The notes below the pieces were generated by a model. That model did not search any database. It worked only from the letters and a program-made list of their open reading frames with translations, and was not told the DNA's origin. DNA of 64,000 nt from Hirsutella rhossiliensis (Eukaryota; Ascomycota; Sordariomycetes; Hypocreales; Ophiocordycipitaceae), in NCBI RefSeq assembly GCF_020360975.1, contig NW_025408671.1, positions 5,642,001 to 5,706,000 on the forward strand, given 5' to 3'. The position numbers and the translations under genes were made by a program. This document shows positions 21,622-33,681 of this stretch, one piece after another (position 1 is the first letter of the stretch; every line of letters begins with the position of its first letter).

Positions 21622-22779
21622 CTAGTAGCCGCTCTTGGCGAGCCTCTCCTTCTCGTCGAGGACCGTCTCGCCGCTCTCCCGCTCGCGGTGCTCGACCTCG
21701 GCCGTGGCGTCGCGCTTCAAGTTGTCGTTGATGACGGCGTCTCCGGGCGTGGCCATGCGGCCGACCTCCCGGACAACGTTCCGGTCAAAGTCCGCGCGGC
21801 CCTCGATGGCGCGCAAGACCTCGAAGAGCGGCTTGCCCTTTTCGGGCCAGGCGACGTCGCCGCGGAGAATCTTCTTGGCGGTGATGCCGCGCTCGTTGTA
21901 AAAGACGGAGTTGGCGTCGGCGCGGCTGACAATGATGGTGCCGTCAATCTGGACGCCGGCCCAGAGGCCGCGGCTCTTCATGTAACTCCACATGGGGCGG
22001 GCCGTCTTGGAGACGGCGGCATCGACGCTGCCGCCGGCGCCGACGGGGCCGACGGCAATGGAGGCGTCGCCGCCGAGGGAGACGCGCGGGTTGGCAAAGG
22101 CGTTGACCTGGGCGGGCGTGTTGAGGACGCAGACGCAGTCGTAGACGTCGAGGCCGATGGCGAAGCCGGCGCCGAGGGTGGAGACGACAAAGGACGAGGG
22201 GGGGGACCAGGAGCCGTCAGGGCGGCGAGCGACGACGACGCCGGAGCCGGCGGCGAGGGAGGCATGGACGGCGCCGGCGCGGATGACGTTGAAGATGGCG
22301 AGGCCGGCGCAGTTCTCGAGGACACTGTCGGGGATCTTGACCATGGACTTCTTTGTGATGCCGGTAGGGTGCATGGGGCCATCCTGCTTGGGAGGCTCAT
22401 GACCATTGAGCTCTGTAGAGTCTGCGAATTAGTACCGCCTCTGTTCGGGCGTGGGGACGACAGTCAACGTACTGGTAAAGGAGTGGAGGATGCGAGCAGC
22501 CTTGCCGCACTCCTTCTCCATGCTGGTGGGCCACCAGCCCTCGGCGCCGATGACGTTGGCAGCCTTGTTGAGAGGCCAGCCGGCCTTGCTGGTGATGGAG
22601 TGGAACTTCTTGTTAAAGGTGCTGGGCTCCCTGGTGGCGGGAGCGGCGTCGGCGTTGACGGCGTCGGCGGTGTTGTTGTTGAAGGTCGAGCGGGGGCTGA
22701 TGGTGGGCGAGGGGGTGTAGGCAGGGGGCTGCTGCTCGAGAGCCTGAGGCTCGTCGCGGTAGACGGGGTAGGCAGTCAT
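21622..22779 (-). CDS. SYLF-domain (YSC84/SH3YL1-like) protein
   Basis: complement(join(21622..22421, 22473..22779)), 368 aa; the 51-bp intron (GTACGT...CTAAT...GCAG) joins HSFTN to STELNGHEPPKQDG in frame. The N-terminal about 60 residues are a proline-rich disordered leader (QPPAYTPSPTISPRS). The SYLF domain fills the rest: CGKAARILHSF, then MVKIPDSVLENCAGLAIFNVIRAG, GSGVVVARRPDGSWSPPS, and G-rich strands through SVDAAVSKTARPMWSYMKSRGLWAGVQIDGTII. SYLF domains bind phosphoinositides and, in yeast Ysc84, actin, acting in endocytosis. Unlike Ysc84 this protein has no C-terminal SH3 domain and ends in a charged tail. The coding region is very GC-rich, which creates a spurious 530-codon frame on the other strand. 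Confidence 0.9.
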
Positions 22780-24236
22780 GTTGGATGTGGTTGGGTGGTG
22801 TGGTTGTTGTCAAGGTGGTGGATGAAGGGAGATGAGGTTGGAGTTGAGAGTCGTCAAGGGCTGTTGCTGTTGAGACGTATAGAGGACTGTGGTTGCTTGG
22901 TGAGTATGCGAGCTGGATATCTTCTCCTTCTGTTCATGCAGGCGATGAACAGGCCTTATTATACGCATCCGTGTGCGTGGGCCTCGCTCGCGGGCGCGCT
23001 CCATTCTCGGCCGCGATGTCGAGCGTCGTCTCTGTTGGCGAGGGTGCCTGCATCGGGCGGCGCAGCCTCTCTCTCCACCCTCGCGCGAGGAATGGACGTG
23101 AACGGCGACAAAGCCAAAGGGGCGTCCTCGCTCGCTCGTCACCAAGGGGGGTTGGAAAGGCAGCCGCCAGGGGCGAGCAACGAGTGACGAAGGCGCTCGG
23201 CCCCGCGATGGTGGACGCGAAGGCCGAGGGCGACGGCGGATTATGTCAGCCGCGCACGCCGCCCAACCGAGAGGGATGTCCTCGAGGGATGTCCTCAGCC
23301 GCCATGCCATCAAGGCGAGTCGCGGTTAAGCTTGTCCGTTCAAGCACTGACGGGTTGCGGTGTCGTCGGTGAGCTCCGGTGAGAAAGAGGACACTCGGCA
23401 CTTGCAGCATCGTGTCCATCGATCATCGTGTCCATCTCGTCACGCAACGCATGGGCCGTCCGAGCAGCCTCACTGGAATTCCATGAGCCAACTAATTATG
23501 CCCTTGAACGGCCAGTAACCACAGTGAGCTCGGGGGCCATGGCCAAGCTCCTTTGTGACACGGAGGAGAGAGCTGGCTACCTACCACACCAGGGGGTGCT
23601 TATTAGGTCCCGCCATGAGCAGAGTACGTACATAATTACAGTGCTGGCACTCTCAGAGAACCAACTGGAGCCCCACTGCAATAAGTTACCACAGCTCCAC
23701 TTACAGTGGGCTGTCGCAAGTGTCGTTGTACGTACCTCTCGTTTGCTCTCGCGAGTCAAGCTCACTCCCGGCAGTTTGGCAAGACAAGCTGGCCTCCCGG
23801 GCATCAACAGCCGCTGGGCATCACGGCCGCTGCCAATCAGCACTTGTTCTTGGCCACTGCCAGCCCAGCTTCTCTTGCCTACTACTTTCGCGTACCGCCC
23901 ACATGGACTCACAGACTAGAGGTGACCCGACATGCTGCCTTGCTCGTGTGGTAATACTAGACGTCATCGCTCGCCGTCGAGAAAACAGGAAACCATTTTT
24001 GACTCTCCTTCTCGCGCCCGCCGCCCAAGAAATCGCAAATCAGTGACCGCGTTCCCCAGTATTGCCTCTCAACAATCCATCCGCCTCCCCATCATCAGCA
24101 TCCGCACTCGTGCTATACTGTGCAGCACGCGCGACCCTGCCCCCGTCAAGACATTGTCCAGCGCCGCCTCGGCCAAAGCAGGAAACCCAAATCGCCAAAA
24201 GGACAACAAAAGAAAGAAAGAAGCTCTCCAACAGCC
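22780..24236. other. Intergenic between two divergent genes, 1.5 kb
   Basis: Shared upstream region of the SYLF gene (minus) and the promethin-like gene (plus). There is a CA-rich tract just upstream of the SYLF start when read on its strand (plus-strand TG-rich 22785-22870). A 163-codon frame at 23428-23919 has no supporting feature. Confidence 0.45.
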
Positions 24237-24933
24237 ATGTCGTCCTCGCTGGTCCAAGACCGCGAGCACCACAACGGCCCCGACAAAGCTGACGACGTCC
24301 GCTCCCTCGCCCAGCGCTCCCTCGACCGCCTCGTCGCCCCCTCGTCGCGCCGCCGCGCATACGACTCTGCATCCTCGCTCGCTGCCGCGCGGCCCGTCCT
24401 CTTTGTACGTACCTTGACCTCGCCTTCGACCGCTTCACGCGCAGCCCCCAAGCCCTCTCTTGCTCTCTCCCACGTTTCCCCTTTCATCAGTCGGTGGGTT
24501 GTTGTCAACGCACAGTTGCCCGAGTGACTGTTCTACCAAAGTCGCCGGCACGTACCACCATGAATCCGGCCTCAGCTAACATCTGACCCAGTCCTTTGCC
24601 CTCTCGCAGCTCCTCTTCTCCTTCCTCCCCCTCCTCCTCTTCGCCGCCTTCGCCGCCAGCACCGTCATCTTCGCCCTCGGTGCCGCCATCTTCTTCGCCC
24701 TCTTCTGGATCGGCATCGCCCTCCTCCTCCTCGTCCCCGCCCTGCTCGTCGTCTCCTCCATCGCCCTCCTCGTCTGGGGCTGGGCTCTCGGCAGCTTCCT
24801 CATTGCCCGTTGGCTCTACGCCCATGCCCCCGTCGCCGCCAACGGCCGTGTCGACGTCGACGTCGCCGGCAGACATATGGACGTGGTCAAGAATGAGAAC
24901 GGTGTCGACGGCAACATCAGTGACAAGCACTAG
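24237..24933 (+). CDS. Promethin-like lipid-droplet membrane protein
   Basis: join(24237..24404, 24592..24933), 169 aa; the intron of 187 bp starts GTACGT and ends CTGACCCAG. The start is the first ATG after a purine-rich leader. Residues 1-56 are polar and basic. Exon 2 opens with a very long hydrophobic block (SFALSQLLFSFLPLLLFAAF through ALGSFLIARWLYAH, about 75 residues) broken by short turns, then a short polar tail with several acidic residues. This hairpin-pair layout, the FALFWIGIALLLLVPALLV core and the aromatic end are those of the promethin/LDAF1-Ldo family, which sits with seipin at ER-lipid-droplet contact sites. The assignment rests on architecture and remembered family pattern. 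An unrelated small membrane protein is the alternative. Confidence 0.65.
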
Positions 24934-25403
24934 ATGGACGGGGCAGCGGCCACTTTCTTAAGACTCGGCAAGTGATGGGGCCGGTCCGCAAGTCTAACAA
25001 ACAAGAGGCTCCACGGAGCGGGCCATGGCCTAATATGGAGACAACACGGGATACCATTCGTGCGGGCCAATTCAGTGGCCTGCTGCCAGGTTGTGATTTG
25101 CGACCTGTCAATGGTAAATGAAGTCGACATAGACACGCTTCTCCTGTAAACCAGGCACAGCTAGGGTTGATTGAGCAAATTACATCATCACCCTGTCATC
25201 GTGCTCCCACGTTGTTTGAACGCGACACGAGTCGCTGCATCACAGTTTGCTTGCGTCGCTGCCTAGTCTTCGCTCCGTGACCATCCTCGACGCTGCCATC
25301 ACAAACGAGGCCGGACGAACCTCGACCAACGTCCTCAGACCCATCCGTCTGAACCCTCGCCACCGCCGCAGCCCACGTCCATATGTAAACCCCCACTAGT
25401 ATA
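24934..25403. other. Convergent 3' intergenic region
   Basis: 470 bp between the stops of the promethin-like gene and RPT2. Presumably both 3' UTRs; nothing else seen. Confidence 0.6.
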
Positions 25404-26942
25404 TTACAGATACAGACCCTCCGGCTCGCCCTCCTGCTTGGTCCGGAGCACCCGCTCCCGCGCAGACCTAAAGTCGGCCATCTGCACGCGCATGCGGCGC
25501 TCCCGCAGCGCCATCATGCCCGCCTCGGAGCAAATCGCCTTGATGTCCGCACCCGACAGGTCGTCCTTTTGCGAGATAAACTCCTCCAGGTCCACGTCGT
25601 CGCTCAGGTTCATCTTGGACGTGTGCAGCGTAAAGATCTTGCGCTTCGTGTTCTGGTCGGGGTTCTCAAACAGAATCTTGCGATCGATGCGGCCCGGCCG
25701 GATCAGGGCAGGATCCAGCGTCTCAATCTTGTTGGTGGCCATGATGACCTTGACGTCGCCTCGGTCATCGAAGCCGTCGAGCTGGTTGAGGAGCTCCAGC
25801 ATGGTCCGCTGCACCTCGCGCTCCCCTCCAGAGGTCGAGTCGTAGCGCTTGGTGCCGATGGCGTCAATCTCGTCGATGAAGACAATCGAAGGCGCATTCT
25901 CGCCCGCCACCTACGTCGTCTGGTCAGCACGCTGTCCTCGTCCACACGTGCATCACATCCTACCTGGAAGAGTTGTCGGACCAACCGCGGGCCGTCGCCG
26001 AGGTACTTCTGGATTAACTCGCTCCCAACAATGCGTAGAAACGTGGCCGACGTCTGGTTGGCGACGGCCTTGGCCAAGAGCGTCTTGCCTGTTCCGGGAG
26101 CGCCGTAGAGAATGACGCCCTTGGGAGGTTTGATGCCCATTTCCTCGTACAGCTCGGGATGGAGCAGCGGAAGCTCCACCGACTCTCTGACCTCTTGAAT
26201 CTGCTGCTCCAAGCCTCCAATGTCGGCGTAAGACTCGGTCGGGGCCTTGTCGAGCTTCATGACGCTGACAAGGGGGTCCGTGTCGTCGGTCAGGACGCCG
26301 ACGATGCTGACGCTCTTATGGTGCAGCAAGACGCTGGCGCCGGGCTCGAGGAGGTCCTTGTCGACAAAGCTCATGATACTGACGTAGTACTCGGGACCCG
26401 TGGTGCTGCTGACGATGGCGTGGTCGTCGTCAATCAGCTCCTCGAGCGTTCCGACTCCCATGGGGCTGCCACGCATGTCGTCGACGCGGCCGCGCTCGTC
26501 GGCTAACCGGTCGACGTCGGCATCGGCGCCGGCGATGGAGCCCTCCTTGGCGGCCTTGGCCTTGCGCAGTCGCTCCTGGTTCTCGACGTACTCTTCCTCC
26601 AGCAAGAGATGGTCGTGGACCCGCTGCATCCGGAGTAGTCGGAGCTTGCATCGGCCGGTGGGATAGACGGCAGGAAGCTTTGCTGCTGCGCTTGTGCCGC
26701 CAGCCTTTCTCTTCTTGCGGCCGACGCGGGTGGTTGGCCTTGGGGGGGGCTCGTACTTGGGCTTATCCTTCTGTCGGGGCTGTCAGAAGACGAGATTGGC
26801 GCGTGTATTTGCAGAGATACGAACCTTTTTGTCCTTTTCGTCCCTTCCGTCACCACCGCCCATGCCGGATTGGCCTTGACCCTTTGACGAACCGTCAGCA
26901 AGTGGAAGAGCGAGGCCAGCCAAGGAGGCGAAAGCTCACCAT
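25404..26942 (-). CDS. RPT2: 26S proteasome regulatory subunit 4 (Rpt2 ATPase)
   Basis: complement(join(25404..25910, 25964..26770, 26825..26881, 26940..26942)), 457 aa. The coding part of exon 1 is the ATG alone; the first intron (26882-26939) begins with the next base. Spliced, the N-terminus is [11 protein letters not shown], the N-myristoylation signal typical of Rpt2. The product is one of six AAA ATPases of the 19S base that unfold substrates and open the 20S gate. Visible: coiled-coil region ([21 protein letters not shown]), OB domain, Walker A GAPGTGKT (about 243-250), Walker B IVFIDEID, arginine-finger region ([11 protein letters not shown]) and the C-terminal HbYX motif LYL. It is a little longer than yeast Rpt2 (437 aa), with a small insertion after the coiled coil. 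The upstream region carries an exact proteasome-associated control element. Confidence 0.97.
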
Positions 26943-27137
26943 CCTTGCCAGGCAAGCTCTTAGAGCTCGTGCGTGCAGGTGAGTGCGCGTGCGTCGTCTG
27001 TTGGCCTCGTGAGGACAGCCTGGTCGAGGTTTGCGGGTGTTGAGAGGAGACTATTGATGCCCCGGAGCTTGGCAGAGGATGAAGCCGGCTGGCCCCAGCA
27101 GGCACCGGGAAGACACGACAGCTAGGTACTTGCGGCC

Positions 27138-27166
27138 GGTCACGTGCATACAGACATCACGTGACC
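27138..27166. promoter_or_regulatory. Inverted pair of CACGTG E-boxes upstream of RPT2
   Basis: GGTCACGTG (27138-27146) and its exact inverse CACGTGACC (27158-27166), separated by 11 nt, about 200 bp upstream of the RPT2 ATG. Each arm contains TCACGTG, the core recognised by bHLH factors such as Cbf1/Pho4 types. Function is inferred. Confidence 0.5.
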
Positions 27167-27244
27167 TTCCTCACAACCCCAGACGGCGCCTTTCATCTTC
27201 CTTTGCACCTGACCGGCGGCTTGGCCTGTCCTTTTCTTCAATGA

Positions 27245-27253
27245 GGTGGCAAA
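27245..27253 (+). promoter_or_regulatory. PACE (proteasome-associated control element)
   Basis: GGTGGCAAA, the exact consensus bound by Rpn4 in front of proteasome genes in budding yeast, about 300 bp upstream of the RPT2 start. Finding the exact 9-mer in the promoter of a proteasome gene is unlikely by chance. That an Rpn4-like factor uses it in this fungus is inference. Confidence 0.6.
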
Positions 27254-28150
27254 GACATGGGTTTTCCGGGTGGAAGCTTTGGCGCAGCTCGTCTTGCTGC
27301 ATTGTGACGATTTGACTGCACACGGCGCTTGAGAAACCTACCCTATACTATCGGCCGGTGGTGTTTCCCCGTGGCGGATCGAACTCTCCCCTGTAAAAAT
27401 TCTTCCCCCGTCAGAGCTGTTAGCGGCTCGCTAGCAGGGGGCCGGATTTGCAGGCCACCCGACCGCGCTTTTGCTGCCCGGGTCCATCGTGGCCCTAACA
27501 GCACAGAGGAAGACATTAGGAGAGTTCATATTCCTCTGCAAAGCCGGTCTCGACAACACGTCCACACGGACCTCACAGCTTCCTTCGGAACCAAGGAGCT
27601 GTGGGTATTGAAGGCCCGCCCTTCTAAACAACGGTGGCTGGTTGCGCAGGTTTTTCTCCCTGAAGGCAAGCTGCACGACAGCCTCTGATTCCTTCGAGGG
27701 TTTTTCTGCCGCCGCTCCTGCGCTATTTCCATCGCCTGGTTACCGAAGCATGGACTGCGACAGCAGCGTTAGCGAGAGCGAGAGAATTCTGACCGGACAA
27801 AACCAAGGGTTGACCATTGTGGCAATCGCCACGCGCCTGGACGACCCGCTGACGGGCACCAGGCTCCGACACTGAGCGCCTTAGAGCCGATGAAATGCTG
27901 GATGGACTTCGGGAAGGCTGGCTGCAGAGGATAGCCACGGACACTTGTATTGACGGGCTTAGCGACAACCTACCGGTGGAGGGGGTAGGAAAGCCGTCTC
28001 CGGGGATTGAGCCCGACAGCTCGCCCTTGCGAGGCCTTGCAAGAAGCGCTGGGTGAGGCCTACTGTGGCAGGATTTTCTCGATAGCCTAGCTCAGCACGT
28101 CCTGTGCCCCACCGGGACCTGAGCGGCCTTACGGCCGCTGGACGGAAAAT

Positions 28151-28170
28151 ACACACACACACACACACAC
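28151..28170 (+). repeat. (AC)10 microsatellite
   Basis: Ten uninterrupted AC units followed by a short C run, in the RPT2/UBC1 intergenic region. Confidence 0.95.
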
Positions 28171-28816
28171 CCCGTGGCGGATCATGTGCTGCTCGCCAAG
28201 GTGTTTGTGTTACAATAACTAACATCCGATCTTGTCTAGCTCATTATTATCCATCGCTCGGGGAAGCAAGCATTATGCGGCGGGTTGTGCATATCTGTAC
28301 TGTAATGCGACTTGACGGAATCCATGCATGTACGACGTCACATGATGCTGGCCAGTAGCGCGACACCTCCAGTGCTTGGCAGGTGCCAAGAACAGACGCA
28401 AACACCAGCTCAACGTGCCGAGTTGCTTGTAAAAGTCAGGGCACCAAAAGGGTCCATGTGCACTCATCTGAATGAATCGACCAAAGGCTCAAATGTACCC
28501 AGTGGCAGCATTCCACTGGCCACCTCGCCGGTATTGAATATCCGGTTTGGTGCAGACCCGTCGTTGACGTCGTAGGCTAGGCCCCATTTGCCTCAGACAC
28601 CCCCGGCCCTGAGGTCCGACGTCCAAATGATAAACTAACTTCGACTCTGTTCCCCACCAGCAAACACACATGACGAACCCCGCGGCCAGACTAGCACCCT
28701 AAACTCAACCTCCTACATTCTCTCACCTTCATCTTTTGTGCCGCCGCACACTGAGCAGCCTGCATCAGCACCCCGTACCTCAAGCGCCATCCTGTCAAGC
28801 GGGGCAACGTGCCGTC

Positions 28817-29662
28817 ATGACGAGCAGCCGCGACCGTCGAATAGCCAAGGAGCTGGCTGACATCCAGGCCGACAGGGACAACTCTGGCGTGTATGCGATG
28901 CCCATCGACGGCGCCAACCTGAGCCATCTCAAGGGCACCATTCCCGCGCCCCCCGAGACTCCCTACGCGGGGGGCGTCTACCGAATCGACATCCAGATCC
29001 CCGACACCTACCCCTTCAAGTCCCCCATCATGCGCTTCGAGACCCAGATCTGGCATCCAAACGTCAGCAGTCAGACTGTACGTTTCGTGCCGTGACCTCC
29101 AGCGGGCTACCTGCAAGTCGACCTCGGCTAACCGACTGTCCCCAGGGCGCCATTTGTCTCGACACCCTAGGCAGCGGCTGGTCCCCCGTCCAGACCATCA
29201 AGACGGCCCTGCTCTCCCTCCGCATGCTCCTCGAGTCCCCCAACCCTAAGGACCCCCAAGATGCCGAAGTCGCCAGCATGCTCACCGAGAACCCAGAACG
29301 CTTCGCCATTGTCGCTCGAGACTGGGCCGTCCGCCACGCCGGCGCCACCAAGCAAGACGTCGACCTGAACAAGTGGATGAAGAAGAACCTCAAAGAGGCC
29401 GCCCCAAACTCCGATGATGCCAACCGGTATGTCTTGGCTGGCATCCGAGGCAAGCAACATCTACACAGGCTGACTGGCTTGACGCAGGTACAAGGGCTAT
29501 AACAAGGACCTGGTTGATCGCTTTGTCAACATGGGCTTCGATGTCGGCTCTGTCGTTGACGCATTCGTCTACGTCGGCATTGACCGTAACAACGGACAAG
29601 ACTACGAGCTTGAAGAAGCGTACATGGGCGACATTACCGCTCGGCTCCTTGGCGAGCAATAA
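28817..29662 (+). CDS. UBC1: Ubiquitin-conjugating enzyme E2 with UBA domain (Ubc1/UBE2K type)
   Basis: join(28817..29077, 29146..29426, 29488..29662), 238 aa; introns of 68 and 61 bp (GTACGT...CCCAG, GTATGT...GCAG). The UBC fold covers residues 1 to about 150: HPN tripeptide in IWHPNVSS, catalytic cysteine about 91 in GAICLDTLGSGWSP, then TALLSLRMLLESPNPKDPQD. The second intron separates a C-terminal UBA domain (YNKDLVDRFVNMGFDVGSVVDAFVYVGIDRNNGQDYELEEAYMGD, about 195-235). This arrangement is that of yeast Ubc1 and human UBE2K, which extend K48-linked ubiquitin chains. Upstream frames start earlier (28736), but the ATG at 28817 gives the normal N-terminus MTSSRDRRIAKELADI. It lies next to RPT2, another ubiquitin-proteasome gene. 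Confidence 0.96.
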
Positions 29663-30080
29663 GACGCAGAAGCATTGGCTACGGTTACGGGGGTTTGCAT
29701 CGGCAGCATTAGCACTGGAGTTTTGCCATACATAGATTGGTCCTTTTGTTTATCCCGTATGCTTTGGGACGAGTTGACCGCTTTGCACGTCATGATTCTA
29801 GCCGACTTTACAATAGGTCACCTCTACAGCGCTGCAATCATTGCTATGGGCATATGTCCTGGGGGGCATTCTCCAGGCCTTTCCGTTGCATACGACTACA
29901 CAGCAAGGTACCCCTTTAGACGAAATTGTACTCGACTTCCTGATCTATCTTACGCACACCATAATGAAACAAAATCGCGAAAGCCCCCCGAGCGCCGTGG
30001 GCGTCTTGTCAGCGAGCTTCAAATTTGCTCGGTCCCCCGTCTCCATCCCCCTGTCACCCAGTCCAGAACATCGTCCAAGA
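29663..30080. other. Convergent 3' intergenic region UBC1/LSC1
   Basis: 418 bp between two stops. Open frames here are unsupported. Confidence 0.6.
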
Positions 30081-31286
<1,206 letters not shown>

Positions 31287-31778
31287 GCTGGATCTGGGGG
31301 CTGGGGGAGGCAGGAGATTCAAGTTGCAACGCTCGACGAGGGATTGGGAGAGCTGGAGCTTGGTGAGGAAAACCATCGGCCGGCAAAGGCCAAGCTGGGA
31401 GAGCTTGGCGACTTCGGGTGCGACCGGGCAAGCGGCGGCTGTCTTTTTCCGAGAAATTCCAAACGGCTTTGGCGGATGTACAAGGTACTTTGTGCAAAGT
31501 GGGGAGGGAATCTCGGCCTCGGGATATGTACTTATGATAGCGCAGTACTGAAACTTTGGTTGGAAAACTGTGGTCTCAGCCAGTACTCGCTAGCACTTAC
31601 CCGTCCAATCCCGGGCCTGATCGAGATCCTGTACCGGCCACTCGGGTCTGGCCCAACCCAGGCGGCGCATCAAGTACAGGAACCTCGTTGGTTTTGCAAG
31701 CCACCTACCTGAGGTACGTATCTGACTGGCCTTTTACGTTTCGCCCCGCCATAAAAAATATCAGAAGCCTATTCATCG
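31287..31778. promoter_or_regulatory. Bidirectional LSC1/ELP3 promoter region
   Basis: About 490 bp shared by two divergent housekeeping genes. It contains an imperfect palindrome TACCT-g-AGGTA about 31704-31714. No TATA box I would defend. Confidence 0.5.
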
Positions 31779-33587
31779 ATGGACAATACGAATGTTGTGA
31801 CGCTTCCCCCAAGCAGCGCCATGGCGACGGCAACAGTCACAAGCACCAAGAAAAAGGGGGTCGACCTCGCGCCCGAGAGCGAGCGCTTCCTGCGATGCTG
31901 CGCCGACGTCGCAAACGCATTGATCGAGGACCATGAGGCGACCAAAGACGGCCGCCCGTCTCGCGACATCAACCTCAACTCGCTACGCTCCAAGCTCTCC
32001 AAGAAGCACAAGCTGGCCAACATCCCTCCCTTGACCGCCATCATCGCCGCCATCCCCGAGCACTACAAGAAATACATCCTACCCAAGCTCGTCGCCAAAC
32101 CCATCAGTATGGCGCCTGTTGACTGCCGCTCCGAGTCTGTCCACTGACGTGCACCAGGAACATCGTCGGGAATAGCAGTCGTCGCCGTCATGTGCAAGCC
32201 TCATCGATGTCCTCACATCGCCTACACCGGCAACATCTGCGTCTATTGCCCCGGCGGTCCCGACTCCGACTTTGAGTACAGCACGCAATCATACACTGGA
32301 TACGAGCCCACGTCCATGCGAGCCATCCGCGCGCGCTATGATCCCTTTGAGCAGGCACGAGGCCGAGTGGACCAGCTCAAGTCGCTCGGCCACTCGGTGG
32401 ACAAGGTTGAATACATAATCATGGGCGGCACCTTCATGTCGTTGCCCAACTCGTATCGTGAAGACTTCATCTCGCAGCTGCACAATGCGCTGAGCGGCTA
32501 TCAGACCTCCAAGGTGGACGAGGCGGTCGAGGCAGGCGAGATGAGCAACGTCAAGTGCGTCGGCATCACCATCGAGACACGGCCCGACTACTGTCTGCAG
32601 CCGCACCTCTCCGACATGCTGAGGTACGGCTGCACCAGGCTGGAAGTCGGAGTGCAGTCGCTCTACGAGGACGTGGCGCGCGACACCAATCGCGGCCATA
32701 CCGTGGCATCGGTCGCCGAAACATTCTGCCTTGCCAAGGATGCCGGCTTCAAGGTCGTCAGCCACATGATGCCGGATCTCCCCAACGTGGGCATGGAGCG
32801 CGACATGGACCAGTTCCGCGAGTATTTCGAGAATCCCGCATTCCGGACCGACGGGCTCAAGATCTACCCGACCCTCGTCATCCGGGGCACCGGACTCTAC
32901 GAGCTGTGGCGAACGGGACGCTATCAAAACTACACGCCCAACGGGTTGGTGGACCTCGTGGCGAGGATATTGGCTCTGATACCGCCATGGACTCGCATTT
33001 ACCGTGTCCAGCGAGATATCCCGATGCCCCTCGTGACGTCGGGCGTCGAGAACGGCAACCTGCGAGAGCTTGCCCTGGCCCGGATGAAGGATTTTGGAAC
33101 GACATGTCGAGACGTACGGACCAGAGAAGTTGGAATCAACGAGGTCAAGAACAAGATTAGGCCGAACCAAGTCGAGTTGGTGCGCAGAGATTACGCTGCC
33201 AACGGCGGCTGGGAAACCTTTCTGGCATACGAGGATCCCAAGCAAGACATCCTGGTTGCCCTGTTACGGCTGCGCAAATGCACAGAAAAGTACACGTACC
33301 GAGAGGAGCTCACCGGCCAGCCCAGCAGCATGATCCGCGAGCTCCACGTGTACGGTACCGCGGTGCCCATACACGCGCGCAATCCCCGCAAGTTTCAACA
33401 CCAGGGCTTCGGCACGCTGCTTATGGAGGAGGCCGAGAGGATCGCGCGCGACGAGCACGGCAGCGACAAGATCAGCGTCATCTCCGGAGTCGGTGTGCGA
33501 AGCTACTATAAGAAACTCGGCTACTGGCTGGACGGTCCGTACATGAGCAAGTGGATCGACGGGCGCGACGGGGACGGACAGGAATGA
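31779..33587 (+). CDS. ELP3: Elongator complex catalytic subunit Elp3
   Basis: join(31779..32106, 32158..33587), 585 aa, or 571 aa if translation starts at the in-frame ATG 31821, which has the better context (CGCCATGG) and gives the usual fungal N-terminus. The 51-bp intron (GTATGG...CTGAC...CAG) joins KPI to [20 protein letters not shown]. It encodes a radical-SAM domain with cluster cysteines in [17 protein letters not shown] (C-x9-C-x2-C) and a C-terminal GNAT acetyl-CoA domain ([39 protein letters not shown]). Elp3 makes the cm5U-type modification of wobble uridine 34 in tRNAs within Elongator. Only 94 bp separate its stop from that of the convergent gene at 33682. Confidence 0.97.
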
Positions 33588-33681
33588 ACACGTCTTTTCG
33601 ACGTCGTCCCATCTCTACATGACAATGAGGAACAGCCCTTATCCCCCGCAGACTTTGGCCTTCTGCGGTATAACATCACTC

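Larger units (their letters stand above)
26943..28816. other. Divergent intergenic region RPT2/UBC1, 1.9 kb
   Basis: No gene is supported. It holds the PACE site (27245-27253), an inverted pair of CACGTG boxes (27138-27166) close to RPT2, and an AC dinucleotide repeat (28151-28170). Confidence 0.55.

Noticed and set aside
21595..23187. 530-codon open frame on the plus strand, the longest frame around
   Set aside because: It is the antisense of the SYLF gene and its upstream region; Gly/Val/Ala/Asp composition comes from the GC-rich codons of the true gene, which has a recognisable domain and intron on the other strand.
23428..23919. 163-codon plus-strand frame
   Set aside because: No recognisable domain, unsupported codon character, and an equally long frame on the opposite strand.
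24505..24930. 141-codon acidic minus-strand frame (Glu/Gly/Asp-rich)
   Set aside because: Antisense of the leucine-rich exon of the promethin-like gene (CTC read backwards gives GAG).
32289..33245. 318-codon minus-strand frame
   Set aside because: Antisense shadow of ELP3, whose plus-strand product is unmistakable.
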